A DNA stretch of 64,000 nucleotides, taken from Zygnema cylindricum (Eukaryota; Streptophyta; Zygnematophyceae; Zygnematales; Zygnemataceae). Each line of letters opens with the position of its first letter. Positions within the stretch are counted from its first letter, which is position 1. The stretch covers positions 102,501 through 166,500 of the forward strand of contig JBBHKE010000248.1 in assembly GCA_037447655.1 (NCBI GenBank). Direction: 5' to 3'. Made by a program: the position numbers and the translations under genes. Shown here one piece after another: positions 45,812 to 58,000 of the stretch. The notes beneath the pieces were generated by a model. The model did not search any database, was not told where the DNA came from, and was given only the letters and a program-made list of their open reading frames with translations.

Positions 45812-46760
45812 TGTTGAAATTTAAGTATTTTATAGGTATAGAGATTGTAAAATAAAAGCCAAAACAATGACAGCTTGCCTCTAACTCTTCACTCAAGTCC
45901 CCACACTTGTCGAAGTCACTGAATACTTGAGGAGGAGTTAGATCCATGGCTGCCTAAGCTGTCCAAAGAGGAAGGAAAATCTCAATAGAGTTATCTAAAA
46001 AATATTTGACGGGCCTGGGATTTGATCCGAGTACCTGTCGTCCGTCAAATTAGCAAGTAGCCTTAACCTATAAGTCTAGGATTAATGATAGGATATATTA
46101 GGTTTGATAAATATTTATTATGTTACACGTAGACTAGTTCATTTAACGAGATATAGATACGTAATGCATGGATACAGTTCTGTACGATTTTAATGTACTA
46201 TATGAAACGGATACCTCGCATTTGTTTCAAACACGAAACAAATACCGCGCACGTATTTCTGACGGCTACGATCAAAACGTGGTTTCGATCGGACGGCTCG
46301 AAAGGATGCCCAGATTGAGGAAGAAGATTTCGGCGGTTTGCGGTCATTGCCACATAGGATGACACGTGGAAAAATGACATTGGATCGCGGCATCTACGGA
46401 ATTACGTGAACGAATCTGGAGATGACATGTGTCAATATTTTGGCCATGTCGTACGATGTCCGTACAGAAAGTACACCGACACCTGTACCTTTTTGTACGA
46501 CACAGTAATTTAATTGGTGCCGTACCTCAATAGACAGAGTTTTAGAGAGAGATAGGACTTAGAAAAAATTAGTAGGTAGCAGCCTCTCATTGAGAGAGCT
46601 CCTATACAAAAGGATCATCTTTGACCATTCATATCTATCAATTTACTTGACCATTTTCAGTGATTTCTTTTTGTTGCGACTCAGGGGAATCCAGGCTATA
46701 CAGGGGTGTAGTCGGTCAGAGCTTTTGCTTGCGAGGCTGGCTGCATTTATAAAGGAAAGT
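45812..46760 (+). repeat. solo or decayed LTR of the Copia-2 family (L1)
   Basis: Starts TGTTGAAATTTAAGTATTTT and follows the Copia-2 LTR through the GCCATGGCTGCC block, the CGATCAAAACGTGG region and GACCATTC near the end. No internal sequence is attached. The right border is approximate. Confidence 0.7.
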
Positions 46761-48325
46761 CAAAGTGGGTGAATGTGTCTAAAACTGATATTCTAACTTT
46801 GCATTCTGTGGTGGAAATGAGCACACATAAAGTCTTATTTCACAGGGTTAAAACTATAACGGGTTTGTGATTGTCAAGAGGTTAGTAATTTGGGTTTATA
46901 TCAACTTGGAGTCGGCACTAACTAGATAAGCTTCTTTTGGATCTGCGATTTCTGTGGGCAATCGAGCACACAGAGTTTTCAAGACCAACGGATGCCATTT
47001 CGCAGAACCGAAGTCCGTGAAAGCGCCTCTCACTCTCTACCTCTCCCATTAACGCGTGAATCTCACAATTCTTGCAATGAAAAAAGGCAAGAAAGGTATC
47101 AAATGAAAGATCTATAAAAAACATTTCTTTTGGCTGTCTTTTAGCTTATTTTGGTGGCAAGTAGAGTGAGAATGGACGAAAAAACAAAATCGGGAAACCA
47201 TGGCGGAATGTTTTGGAATTTGTGACGTCGACGCTATCATAAGTACGCGTGACGTCAAAATGTCACGAACCCTAAACATCTACAATGTCACAAGTAGCTA
47301 GATGTTTACAACCGTCTTTATTTTGTAAACGTCATCAATTGTCGCGAGTTTTGTACGCATCTACAATCGTCACAAATTACACCCACGTCTACATCCGTCA
47401 CAACCTAAAGTTACGATTTCATTTCTTTACATATGAATGCTCCGAAAGCTGTACGGAAAATCTTCGTTAAAAAACAAAGTAACTAGACTAAGTTTCTGTT
47501 ACATGCGAAAGTACCCTAAGTGCTCTCATCGTGGAGCTCACGTAAAGACAAAAAGTGACTGTCTGCAACACTTTTATTTACATGTGGTTGCCGCAATTTT
47601 GTTGCCGTAAATGTTCCCCGACCGTGTGAATTGCTAATTTTATTATGACAGTCAACGTCCGCAAGCGCAGCAACATTTTAAGTTGTTGAGACAATATTTT
47701 GAAAGTCAAAGTTGTCCAACCGATTGACCGTCAAATTTGTACTCAACGACACTTTATTTGTACCAATATGTATTTCAAACGTACAATTTTTGACAAAATG
47801 ACGTAAGTGACTGTGCTCAACCAAAACAGTCCCTGTCATGATCAATACCCTATTTTAAGTACATATTTATTTTTACCTCTCATTTCACGGAAAGCGTACA
47901 AACTGCGGTACATGTTCAATTCAATTTTTTTAACTTGTACCACTTTGTACGAAAAAAAAAAATCATTAACGTTTTTTACGATTTTTTCAAATCGACCCCT
48001 CTAGTTTTTACCTATTGTACGCGCGTTCGGATCGTGCGGAGAATACGTTTTCAACCATAGTTAAAAAATAAGTGAAAGTAGGCTCATACAATATGCATTT
48101 TGTATGTAAGACATACAATATGACCTTAAGACCCATATTGTATTGGTCGCAAAATGAAAAAAAAATAGTAATAGGGTTGAGTTGCACATCGATCGATAGA
48201 GGATTAAACGTCATGTCTAAATTTCGAAAAACATTCGGACAAAAAAAAAAGTCAGTGAGTTTTTGAGGTATTTTTTATTTAAACCGTCAAATTTGGACAA
48301 TGAGACAGTCGCTAATCAAAGTAGT
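46761..48325. other. no gene seen; degenerate GTCACAA/CATCTACAA-type repeats
   Basis: 47225-47410 has spaced repeats of a TCTACAATxGTCACAA-like motif. The remainder is AT-rich with no frame worth calling. Confidence 0.45.
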
Positions 48326-48547
48326 TGTAACAGGGTTACAGAGTGGAGTATTTGGTGGTTAGAATCCAGGCTGCGATAGTTGCGGTTCTAGAGCAGCGCA
48401 GCTGCGATGCTAGACCAAAGCATTATAGCAGCGTAGCAACTTAGCGGGATAGCGCAACGACTTGGTAGGGCAGTGAGCAACACAGCGTAACAGTATAGCA
48501 ACGCCGCAGAATTTAGATTATACTGTATAGTTCTAGAAGGTAGTTTA
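48326..48547 (+). repeat. 5' fragment of chromodomain-gypsy LTR
   Basis: TGTAACAGGGTTACAG start and the GCAGCGCAGCTGCG block match 45341. Cut at 48547 by a Copia-family LTR. Confidence 0.8.
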
Positions 48548-49341
48548 TGTATAAATTGATGGTTCTTTTAGTATTTTCTAGGTCTAAAATAAAGGGCAGA
48601 AAAAGTAGCCGAGGCAGTCTGTCTCTAACTTCTCTCTCCAACTCCCACACTTGTTGCAGTCACTGAGAAGTTGGAGAGGAAGCTAGTGCCATGGCTGCCT
48701 ATGCTATCCAGAGATTTACGGGGTAGTAAAGTAGTTGATTTACTAAAAGGAAAGCTGTCGCCTACAGGATTTGATCTTGGTACCCATAGATAAGAAATGC
48801 CGCCGGTAGCTGGTAGCCTTTTCCATTTAGCCTAGGATTAGAGGTTAACGATATTAGGTTTAATACATATATAAACGTTAACATATAGGCTAATTCATTT
48901 AACGACAAACTATATACAGAATACATAGAGTCAATACGGAATACGTATACGGAGAATAAATAAGTACCGCGCATTTGTTTCGATATCGAAACAAATACAA
49001 CGCAAATATTTATGACGACTATGATTGAAATCGACATTGAATCAAACGGCCGGAAAAAATGTCGAGATTGCGGAAGAAGATTTCGGCGGTTTATGGTCGC
49101 CGCCACATCGGATGACACGTGGCACCACGACATTGGATTTCGGCATCTCTAGGGATTACGGAAACGAATCCAAAAAAGACACGTGTCGACATTTTGGTCA
49201 TGTCGTACAATGTTTTTATATAAAGTACACCGGCAGTTGTACCTTTCTGCACGGTACAATAATATGATTGGTGCCGTACGTCAGTAGATAAAGTTTTAGA
49301 GAGAGATAGGACTTAGAAAAATTTGGTAGATAGGACCCTCT
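48548..49341 (+). repeat. Copia-2-family LTR (L2), 3'-truncated
   Basis: Starts TGTATAAATTGATGG. It ends at the GATAGGACCCTC block, where a second LTR of the same family begins immediately. Confidence 0.8.
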
Positions 49342-50300
49342 TGTAGAAATTGATGGTTAGTTAAGTATTTTCTAGGTCTAAAATAAAATACAGAAAAGAA
49401 GCCAAGGCAGTCTGCCTCTAACTTCTCTCTTCAACTCCCACACTTGTTGCAATCACTGAAAGTTGGAGATGAAGCTAGAGCCATGGCTGCCTATGCTATC
49501 CTGAGATTTACGGGTAGTAGATTAGTGGACTTACAATAGTAAATTAGTTGATTTACTAATTTACTAAAAGTAGAGCTGTCAGAACTAGGGTTTGATCTTG
49601 GTACCTACAGGCCGTCAGAGCTGCCGGTAGCCGGTAGCTCTATCCATTTAGTCTATGACAAAGTTAAATTATATATGGTTTGATAATTATATAAACATTT
49701 CTACGCTAACAAATTCATATAACGAAAACTATTTACAGGATACATAGATTTGGTTATGTAAAAGTACGGATTAATGTTTGGACAAAAAACAAATACCGCC
49801 CATTTGTTTCGATAGTGGAACGAATACCGCGCAAGTATTTGTTACGGCTACGATTTAATCTGCATTTAAATCGGACGGCCGGAATGAATGTCGAGGTCAC
49901 GGAAGAGGATTTTGGCGGTTTTTGGTCATGGCACATTGGATGACAATTCGCAGAATGACATTGGATCGCGGCATCTCCGAGGATTAAGGGAGCAAATCCG
50001 GATATACCACGTGATGACATTTAGGCCATGTCGTACAGTATCCGTACAGAAAGTACACCGGTAGCTGTACTTTTGTGTACGGAAGAGTAATATGATTGGT
50101 TCCGTATATAAGTAGATAGAGTTTGTGAGAGAGATAAGACTTACAAAATTTGATAGATAGGACCCTCTCTCCGAAAGAGCTTCTGTACAAAAGGTCAAAT
50201 TTGACCCTCCATAACTTACTGCTTAGGGGAGCAAACTTAGAGATCATTTTTGCTATCGACTCAGGGAGTCTTGCCTTCACGGGGTGAAGGTGCTTTGAGT

Positions 50301-53300
50301 TTTTATGGGAGGATAGTCACTACTACTCTTGTAGGATCGGTAAATCTAAAACTATTAGTAGAAGGAAAGACATCCATAGTTACATTCTCCGATGTATTGT
50401 TTATTCCGGAGCTGAACAAAAACCTCATCTCTACGTCTGTATTAGATGATAACGGTTTTGATACTAGCACAAAGAAAGGAGTCTTTACTGCTAGTTTTGA
50501 GGAAGAAGTTTTTTCCACCGTTGAAAAAGGTAGCACAGGGATGTTTAGGCTGATTTTAAGCAATGAAAAGAAGAAACTTTATTATGCTGGTGTTCATGAT
50601 ATAATGATGTGGCATAAGAGGCTTGGGCATGTGAATCTAGATAAACTAAGAGAGATGAAAAAGATGGGAGTGGTGGAAGGAATTCAGTTAAGTGAGAGTG
50701 AGAATCTAAGTGATTGAAGTGGATGTGCTCAAGGTAAAGCACACAGATTGCCTTTTCCCAATATAGCCACCTATAGGGGAGAAAAAATTATAGATTTAGT
50801 AAACATAGATATTTGGGGACCGGCAAAAGTACCTCACCGGGGGGGAAGAGATTTATGATGACTATATCTGATGATTGGTCTCGGTATTCCCGGGTGTATT
50901 TTTTGAAAAACAAGTCAAAAGCTCAGGATTGATTTAGACAATATAAAGCATGGAGCGAAAAACTCCATGAAACTCCAATCAAGAGAGTAAGGAGTGACAA
51001 TGGTGGAGAGTATACTTCTTACCAGTTTGAGGATTTTCTGAGGGAAGATGGAGTTCAACACCAAAAGACAGTTATAAAAAACCCGGAACAAAATGGGGTA
51101 GCTAAACGATTAAAGAGGACACAGAGTGACAGTGCTAAAAGTATGTTGTCGGATAAGAAGATAGGAAAAATGATCTGGGCAGAAGCAATGAATTGCGCTA
51201 ATAACCTAAAAAAAAGAGTTCTTACCTCAGCTATAAAAGATCAAACACCTTATGAGAGATGGACAAGCCGAAAACCAGACATATCTCACTTAAAGGTTTT
51301 CGGCAGTTAAGTATTCAGTCTAGATACAGATTGGTCTAATTGGAAGCTAGATCTTAAAGGAAAACCGGGATACTTATTAGGATAAGATGAGGATGTTAAA
51401 GGATATAGAGTTTACGATCTATAAAGGGAAGATATAATTTTAGTAAAGCATGTAGTAGTTATGGATGAAGGAAAGTCTGTGGATCCCTTCAAGTATACAA
51501 AGTCAGTAAAAATCAGATTTGAGTCAGAAAATTCCGATGACTTTGAGCTTCCTAAATATCCAGGTTTTAGAGAAGATGACATTGTTGCATGTACAAATCA
51601 GACCGAAAAGGACTCGGCTGCAGAAACTCTGGTGACAACTCTACCTGAAGCGGAAGACGTGATGGAAATTGATTCGGAATCAAAGAAAAGGGGAGAAGCC
51701 GAGATTGTTCGAAAGAACTCACGAGAACCATCTATTCCGACTACAGATTTTGAGGGGGGAAGGAGAAGTAGCAAAAGATTGCAAGAAAAATAGGTTAATA
51801 ACAAGGTAACAAAACTATCTCATCAAGATGAACCTCAAACTTATGGAGAGGCAATGACTTGTCCAGAAAGGAACCGGTGGAAGACAACCATCAATGAGGA
51901 GATGGCCTCAATTATGGCAGCCGATACTTGGGAGCTGGTGGACTGTCCACCTAACCGAAAACCAATCGGTTGTAAGTGGGTTTTCAAATTAAAACTGAAC
52001 CCGGATAACACCATTGAGCGTTATAAAGCCCGATTAGTGGCAAAAGGATTTACACAGAAAGAAGGAATCGACTACGAGGAAACCTTTGCCCCGGTCGTTT
52101 GATTTCCCTCCGTCCGCATACTTCTCAGCCTAGCAGCAGCGGAAGACATGGAGGTGCACCAGATGGACATCAAGACATCCTTTTTGCATGGAGAATCAGA
52201 AGAGGAGATCTTCATGCAACAACCCGAAGGATTTGGGAGGAAAGAGAGGAGAGTAAGATATGCCGGCTGATTAAATCCCTTTATGGTTTGAAATAGGAGC
52301 CTCGACAGTGGAATAAGAAGCTTGATGAGTTTCTTACCGGTCTGGGATATATCCGGATCCGCTCAGATCACTCAATCTATGTTTTTGAAGATGAGGAAGG
52401 TGTTATATTTATTGCACTTTACGTTGATGATTTGTTTGTTTTTAGTAAATCAATGGAAAAAATTAATAAACTGAAAACCGATCATAAGGGGAGATTTGAA
52501 ATGAAGGATATGGGGAAGCAAAATATATTTTGGGAATTGAAGTAGAAAGAGATCGAAAAAGAAAGATTATAAGATTGACTCAAAAGGAAGCATATCGAAC
52601 ATGCTTGAAAAATTTCAGATGGATAAAGCTAATAGTTGTACAACTCCAATGGAGTTGAAGAAGGGAAGTGAGGGGAGTGAGGAAGAAGGAGTCATAGTCT
52701 TAGACGAGGAATTATCTCCTGAAGAACAGAAGTTCATGCAGACTATTCCTTACAGGCAAGTAGTGGGAAGTCTAATCTATTTTATGAATTGTACCCGGCC
52801 GGATTTAGCTGCAGCTGTAGGAGTGTTGAGTAGAAGTCTAAATGCTCCCACTAAAAGGGATTGGGAGGCAGCTAAGAGAGTCCTTAGATATTTGATAGGA
52901 ACTAGGGATTTATGGTTGCATTTGGGTGGGGAGAATAGTGACATCACTACTTGGAGTGATGCCAATTATGGTGATGCTCTGATGAGGAGATGTACTTCTA
53001 GAAATGTATTATACGTGGGTGATAAGGCTTGCTGTTGGAGTACCAAACAACAAAAGGTTATTGCTCAGTCCACCATGGAGGCTGAGTATTTGGCCTCTTG
53101 CCCTGCTGTAAAAGAATTGATGTGGGTCAAGTCTTTGCTTGGTGAGCTTGGTCACCTTAAAAGTGGTGTGCACAAATTTTTTTGTGATAATTAGGCAGCA
53201 ATCGCTATTTCTGCCAATCCTAAACATCAGTTTAAAGCCAAAAACATGGACATTAGACTCAACTTTGTTTGAGAGAAAGTAGAAAACAAAATAGTTAGTT

Positions 53301-53413
53301 TAGAGTACAAACCACATCGCGAGATGGTAGCACATATGATGACCAAACCTGTGCCTTACCCTAAGCTAATTTTCTGCATGGAGAAGTGTGGTCTTAAATT
53401 GAAAGTTGACTAG
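50301..53413 (+). pseudogene. Copia-2 integrase, reverse transcriptase and RNase H remnants
   Basis: Integrase pre-domain (WHKRLGHVNLDKLREM) ends in a stop near 50715. Core remnants include RSDNGGEY and NPEQNGVAKRLKRT, in which the catalytic Glu (usually in GVAER) is Lys. Reverse transcriptase (CKWVFKLKL, YKARLVAKGF, YVDDLFVF near 52421) and RNase H (WSDANYGD, STMEAEYLASC) lie in several frames with many stops. Acidic linker 51461-51793. Clearly dead; same family as Copia-3 on the right. Confidence 0.88.
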
Positions 53414-53426
53414 AAAATAAGGGGAG

Positions 53427-54500
53427 TGTAGAAATTGATGGTTAATTTAGTATTTTCTAGGTCTAAAATAAAATACACAAAAAAGCCAAGGCAGTCTGCC
53501 CCTAACTTCTCTCTTCAACTCCCACACTTGTTGCAGTCACTGAAAGTCGGAGATGAAGCTAGAGCTATGGCTGCCTATGCTATCCTGAGATTTACGGGTA
53601 GTAGATTAGTTGACTTACAGTAGTAAATTAGTTGATTTACTATTTTATTAAAAGTAGAGCTGTCAAAACTAGGGTTTGATCCTGGTACCTATCGGCCGTT
53701 AGAGCTGCCGGTAGCCGGTAGCTCTATCCATTTAGTCTATGAGAAAGTTAAATTATATATGGTTTGATAATTATATAAATATTTCTACGCTAACAAATTC
53801 ATTTAACGGCAACTATCTACAGGATAGATAGATTTGGTTATGTAAAAGTACGGATTAATGTTTAGACAAGAAACAAATACCGCGCATTTGTTTTGATTGT
53901 GGAACAAATACCGCGCAAGTATTTATTACGGCTACGATTTAATCTACATTTAAATCGGACGGCCGGAATGAATGTCGCGATCACTGAAGAGGGTTTCGGC
54001 GGTTTTTGGTCATCGCCACATCGGATGACACGTGGCAGAATGACATTGGATCTCGGCATCTCCGTGGATTAAAGGAGCAAATCTGGATATACCACGTATC
54101 GACATTTAGGCCATGTCGTGCAGTATCCGTATAGAAAGTACATCGGTAGCTGTACTTCTGTGTACAGAAGAGTAATATGATTGGTTCCGTACGTCAGTAG
54201 ATAGAGTTTGTGAGAGAGATAGGACTTAGAAAAATTGGTAGATAGGATCCTCTCTCCCAAAGAGCTCTGTACAAAAGGTCAACTTTGACCCACCATAACT
54301 TACTGCTCTGGGGAGCAAACTCAGAGATCATTTTTACTATCGACTCAGGGGAGTCTTACCTTCACGGGGGTGAAGGTGCTCAAAGTTTTTGTTTGCCAGG
54401 GTGGCAGTTATTCGTGCTGAAAGACAAAGGGGCCAAAGTTATCCTAGAGGCTTCGTGTGAGCTGCTTACTCTGAGGTCATATGGAGGTCTCAGAGTTGCA
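53427..54500 (+). repeat. Copia-2 3' LTR
   Basis: 1074 bp, TGTAGAAATTGATGG to CAGAGTTGCA. The end point agrees with the Copia-3 LTR, which also ends CAGAGTTGCA. Confidence 0.82.
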
Positions 54501-54753
54501 CCTCTCTCCCAAAGAGCTCCTGTACAAAAGGTCAACTTTGACCCTCCATAACTTACTGCTCAGGGGAGCAAATTCAGAGATTATTTTTGCTATCGACTCA
54601 AGGGAATCTTGCCTTCACAGGGGTGAAGGTGGTTAGTGTTTTTGTTTTCCAGGGAGGCAGTGAATCGTGGTGAAAGACAAAGAGGTCAGGGTTATCCTAG
54701 AGGCTTCGTGTGAGTTGCCTACTTAGAGGTCCTATGGAGATCTCAGAGTTCCA
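54249..54753 (+). repeat. tandem duplication of the Copia-2 LTR end
   Basis: Unit 54249-54500 (252 bp) is repeated at 54501-54753 (253 bp). Both start CCTCTCTCCCAAAGAGCTC and end AGAGTTSCA. The second copy adjoins the gypsy LTR fragment. Confidence 0.85.
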
Positions 54754-55033
54754 ACTTAGATAGATCTCGGTTGACCGTGAAGTCCATATGTACATAAGTG
54801 TGGTACAGGTTGACTAGTAGTTGGTGAGTTTAAATAGCCAAGTAGACCTAGTCAGTAGACAACCCTTTTTGAGTAGACCTTAGCAACGAGATTTCAACTT
54901 GTAATTTTCCCGATTAATAAAGCTCAACCTTTATCCGTGAGTGTTGTGTGCTTTTGTTGTTGCTACGAGGGGATCGTTAAAGTCTTTTCGTTGTGCATTG
55001 TGGTGTGGTGTGGATCACTTTGTCCCTTTTACA
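54754..55033 (+). repeat. G1 5' LTR, 5'-truncated
   Basis: Matches the second half of 45341-45791 (GGTTGACCG, TAATAAAGCTCAACC) and ends TTTTACA. Confidence 0.8.
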
Positions 55034-55034
55034 C

Positions 55035-55046
55035 TGGTATCAAACC
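55035..55046 (+). promoter_or_regulatory. G1 primer binding site
   Basis: TGGTATCAAACC right after the LTR end; initiator Met type with mismatches. Confidence 0.75.
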
Positions 55047-55067
55047 TTTTCCTCGTGACTGGACAGA

Positions 55068-58000
55068 ATGGGAGAACACGACGTATCCACCATGGAAATA
55101 TTAGCGCAAGTTCTTCGGGAGTTGGAAAATGTCAGATTACAGAATGCTCAGCTAAGCAACACTGTCGCAACCTTGGATTCTCGTCTTGGTGAAAAAATCA
55201 TGGAGGCATGGAGAGAGACTTGAGGAGACCGAAGTTAAGACTTCCGTCGAGTTTGACTTGGCGAGGCATAAGAACCTAGATACGTGGCTATTCTCCATTG
55301 CGAATTACCTCAAGAATTTTCCTAGCTTGTCGAATCGTGAGAAGATTCATTTTGCGGGTGGTCTTCTTAAAGGGGCAGCAGGAGCATGGTGGAGGAGAAT
55401 GGTGGAAAACGACGAGATACCAAATGTTTGGACTCTTTTCCTTCAACTCCTCCGAGACTCTTCGCAACCTCTTAACACGGTTAAGGCGGCAAGGGATAAG
55501 ATCGCGGTTTTGAAGCAACATACCTTGGTGTTGGAGTACAGGCAACGGTTCCTGGAATGCAAAATTCAAATACCCACGATGACGTAGGACGAAGCTGTGT
55601 ACCGTTATGTGAAAAGGCTTAAGGCCTCCATTCGAACGAATGTTGAGCAATGGCTTGCTCAAGAAAGTATGACCCCTAGTCTCTCGGCAATCATTCAGTT
55701 CGCGGAACAAACCAATTCGATAGACTTCACATTCCGTAGACCCTATCATTATCGATCGAGCAGCGGCATGGGAGGTTAACGCGACGATGGTCTATCCCAC
55801 ATGGAGCTCGGAGCGATTGATGGGGATAAAGAGGTGGTCAACGTGCTTCGGAACAAGAAGAAGACTACCAAGGCTAAGACGAATGACTTGTCCCCCGAGG
55901 AGCTCAAACGGAGAAAGCAAAACGGGTTATGCTTCCAGTGCGGTTCCCTAAACCATATGGCCCGAGAATGCCCAAAAAAGAGAGGCCCTATAAAGGGCAA
56001 GCTTAACGTTATGAGGTTAGTGAGTGAAGGGGGAGACCCTCTAATTTTTAAAGGTCGGATCAGAGTGAGCGCAGCTAGCTTTATGGTGGACTTCGGCGCA
56101 CCGGAGAACTTCATCAACAAGGTGACGGTGAAAAAGTTGAAACTTCCTCTCGTGGTTCATGGATCGTCAAACAGTGCAATTGGCCGACGAAAGTTCCCTA
56201 TCGATTACTCATCGTACTCTGATGTTACGCGTTGGGATTGGGAAGTTCCAATGGTTTGACACCCTTCATGTATTACCCCTTGGGGACCATGAGGTAATCT
56301 TAGGGAAACCGTGGCTGCAAAAATGGAACCCTACGATTGATTGGAGAAGTGGCAACATGAGAGTGAAGAAAGGTGAAAAAGAGTTCGAGGTAAAAATGGG
56401 AGCGGCTGGTAATGGATCGGAAGAGGGACGCCTACTTTCGGCCTTACAACTAAAGGGGGCACTCAAGAAAGGGGAGACAATTGGTATGGCGGTCCTCCAA
56501 CCTATGAAGGAAACGAATGAGGGGATTTGGGAGGAATGGAGTAACAAAGACCCCAACTTCGACTCGAAAGGAGGTGATGACACCGAAAAGACTTCCGTAG
56601 AGGCCCCGGAAGTCGTGACAAAGCTTCTCGATCTCCAATTTCTCAGTGACTGCGACAAGTTTGAGAGTTGGAGAGAGAAGTTAGAGATAGACTGCCTCGA
56701 CTTCTATATTTCTTTTCAGACCTAGAAAATACTAATAAAACCATTAGTTTCTACAACACCGAATCGGATAAACTCAAAAAGTAACTTGCGGAGTTGGTCG
56801 AAGCCAGAGCAATTGAACCGAGCAAGTCACCGTATGGAGCCCCCGTCCTCTTTGTGAATAAGAAGGATGGAGGGTTACGTATGTGTGTGGACTATCGAGC
56901 GCTAAATATGTTGACGGTGAAAAATGCGTACCCTCTACAAAGTATAGATGAATTATTAGACCGGTTAAGAGGTGCCAAATATTTTTCGAATATCAACTTA
57001 CGAAGTGGTTATCACCAAATTCGAATTGCCAAGGAAGATGTGGAAAAGATAGCATTTCGGACTCGGTACGGTCATTTGAATTCCTAGTTATGCCATTTGG
57101 TTTGACCAACGCGCCGGCGACCTTTATGCACTTGATGAATTCAATCTTTCGGCAATATTTGGACGCATTCGTCGTAGTCTTCTTAGACAACATCCTGGTG
57201 TTTTGCAGGATGTTGGAAGATCATGTGGAGCACCAGCGAACGGTCTAACAAGTCCTTAGGGAGAACAAGTTGCACGCAAAGAGAAGTAAATGTGACTTTT
57301 TGAAGGAGAAAATTGGGTTTTTGGGTCATGTGGTTAGCCGGGATGGGATCGCAGTGGATCCGAACAAAACTAAGGCAGTCAAAGAGTGGCCACAGCTTAC
57401 TTACGTTACGGAGTTACAGAGCTTTCTTGGATTATGCTCCTACTATGGCCGTTTCGTAGAAGGTTTCGCAAAAAATGTTGCACCACTCACGGACTTACTT
57501 AAGAATGACGTGCCCTATGAGTGGAAAACGACGCAAAGGGCAGCCTTTGACACGTTAAAAGAACGGTTGGTTATCGCCCCTGTGTTAGCTGTCCACGACC
57601 CGGAGTTACCTTGGACAATAATTACCGACGCCAGCGATACGACTATTGGAGCGATCCTTATGCAGGATCACGGCAAGGGCCTTCAACCCATTGCCTACGA
57701 CAGTCGGAAACTAAAGGCAGCGGAACTTGACCGGGCCACGCATGAAAAAGAGACAATAACAATTATTAACGCGCTAGAAGTTTGGAAATGCTACGTTCAT
57801 GGAAAGCGGACCACAATCATCACCGATCACCACGCCTTACAGTATCTCCAGACACTGCCAAAGTTGTCAAAGAAACAGGTTTGATGGATGACGTTTCTTT
57901 AGACCTTCGGACCGAAATTAACTATTGATTATAAACCGGGCAAGACAAACCTTGCGGATGCGCTGTCGAGAAGACCAGGTGTAGGTGAGCCATTGACACC

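Larger units (their letters stand above)
49342..54753 (+). mobile_element. Copia-2, degenerate Ty1/copia element lacking gag
   Basis: 5' LTR from 49342 to about 50300 (TGTAGAAATTGATGG), coding remnants 50301-53413, polypurine AAAATAAGGGGAG, and 3' LTR from 53427. The 5' LTR end, primer site, gag and protease active site are missing: LTR sequence runs at a TTTTTATGGG junction straight into the region downstream of the protease. Confidence 0.88.
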
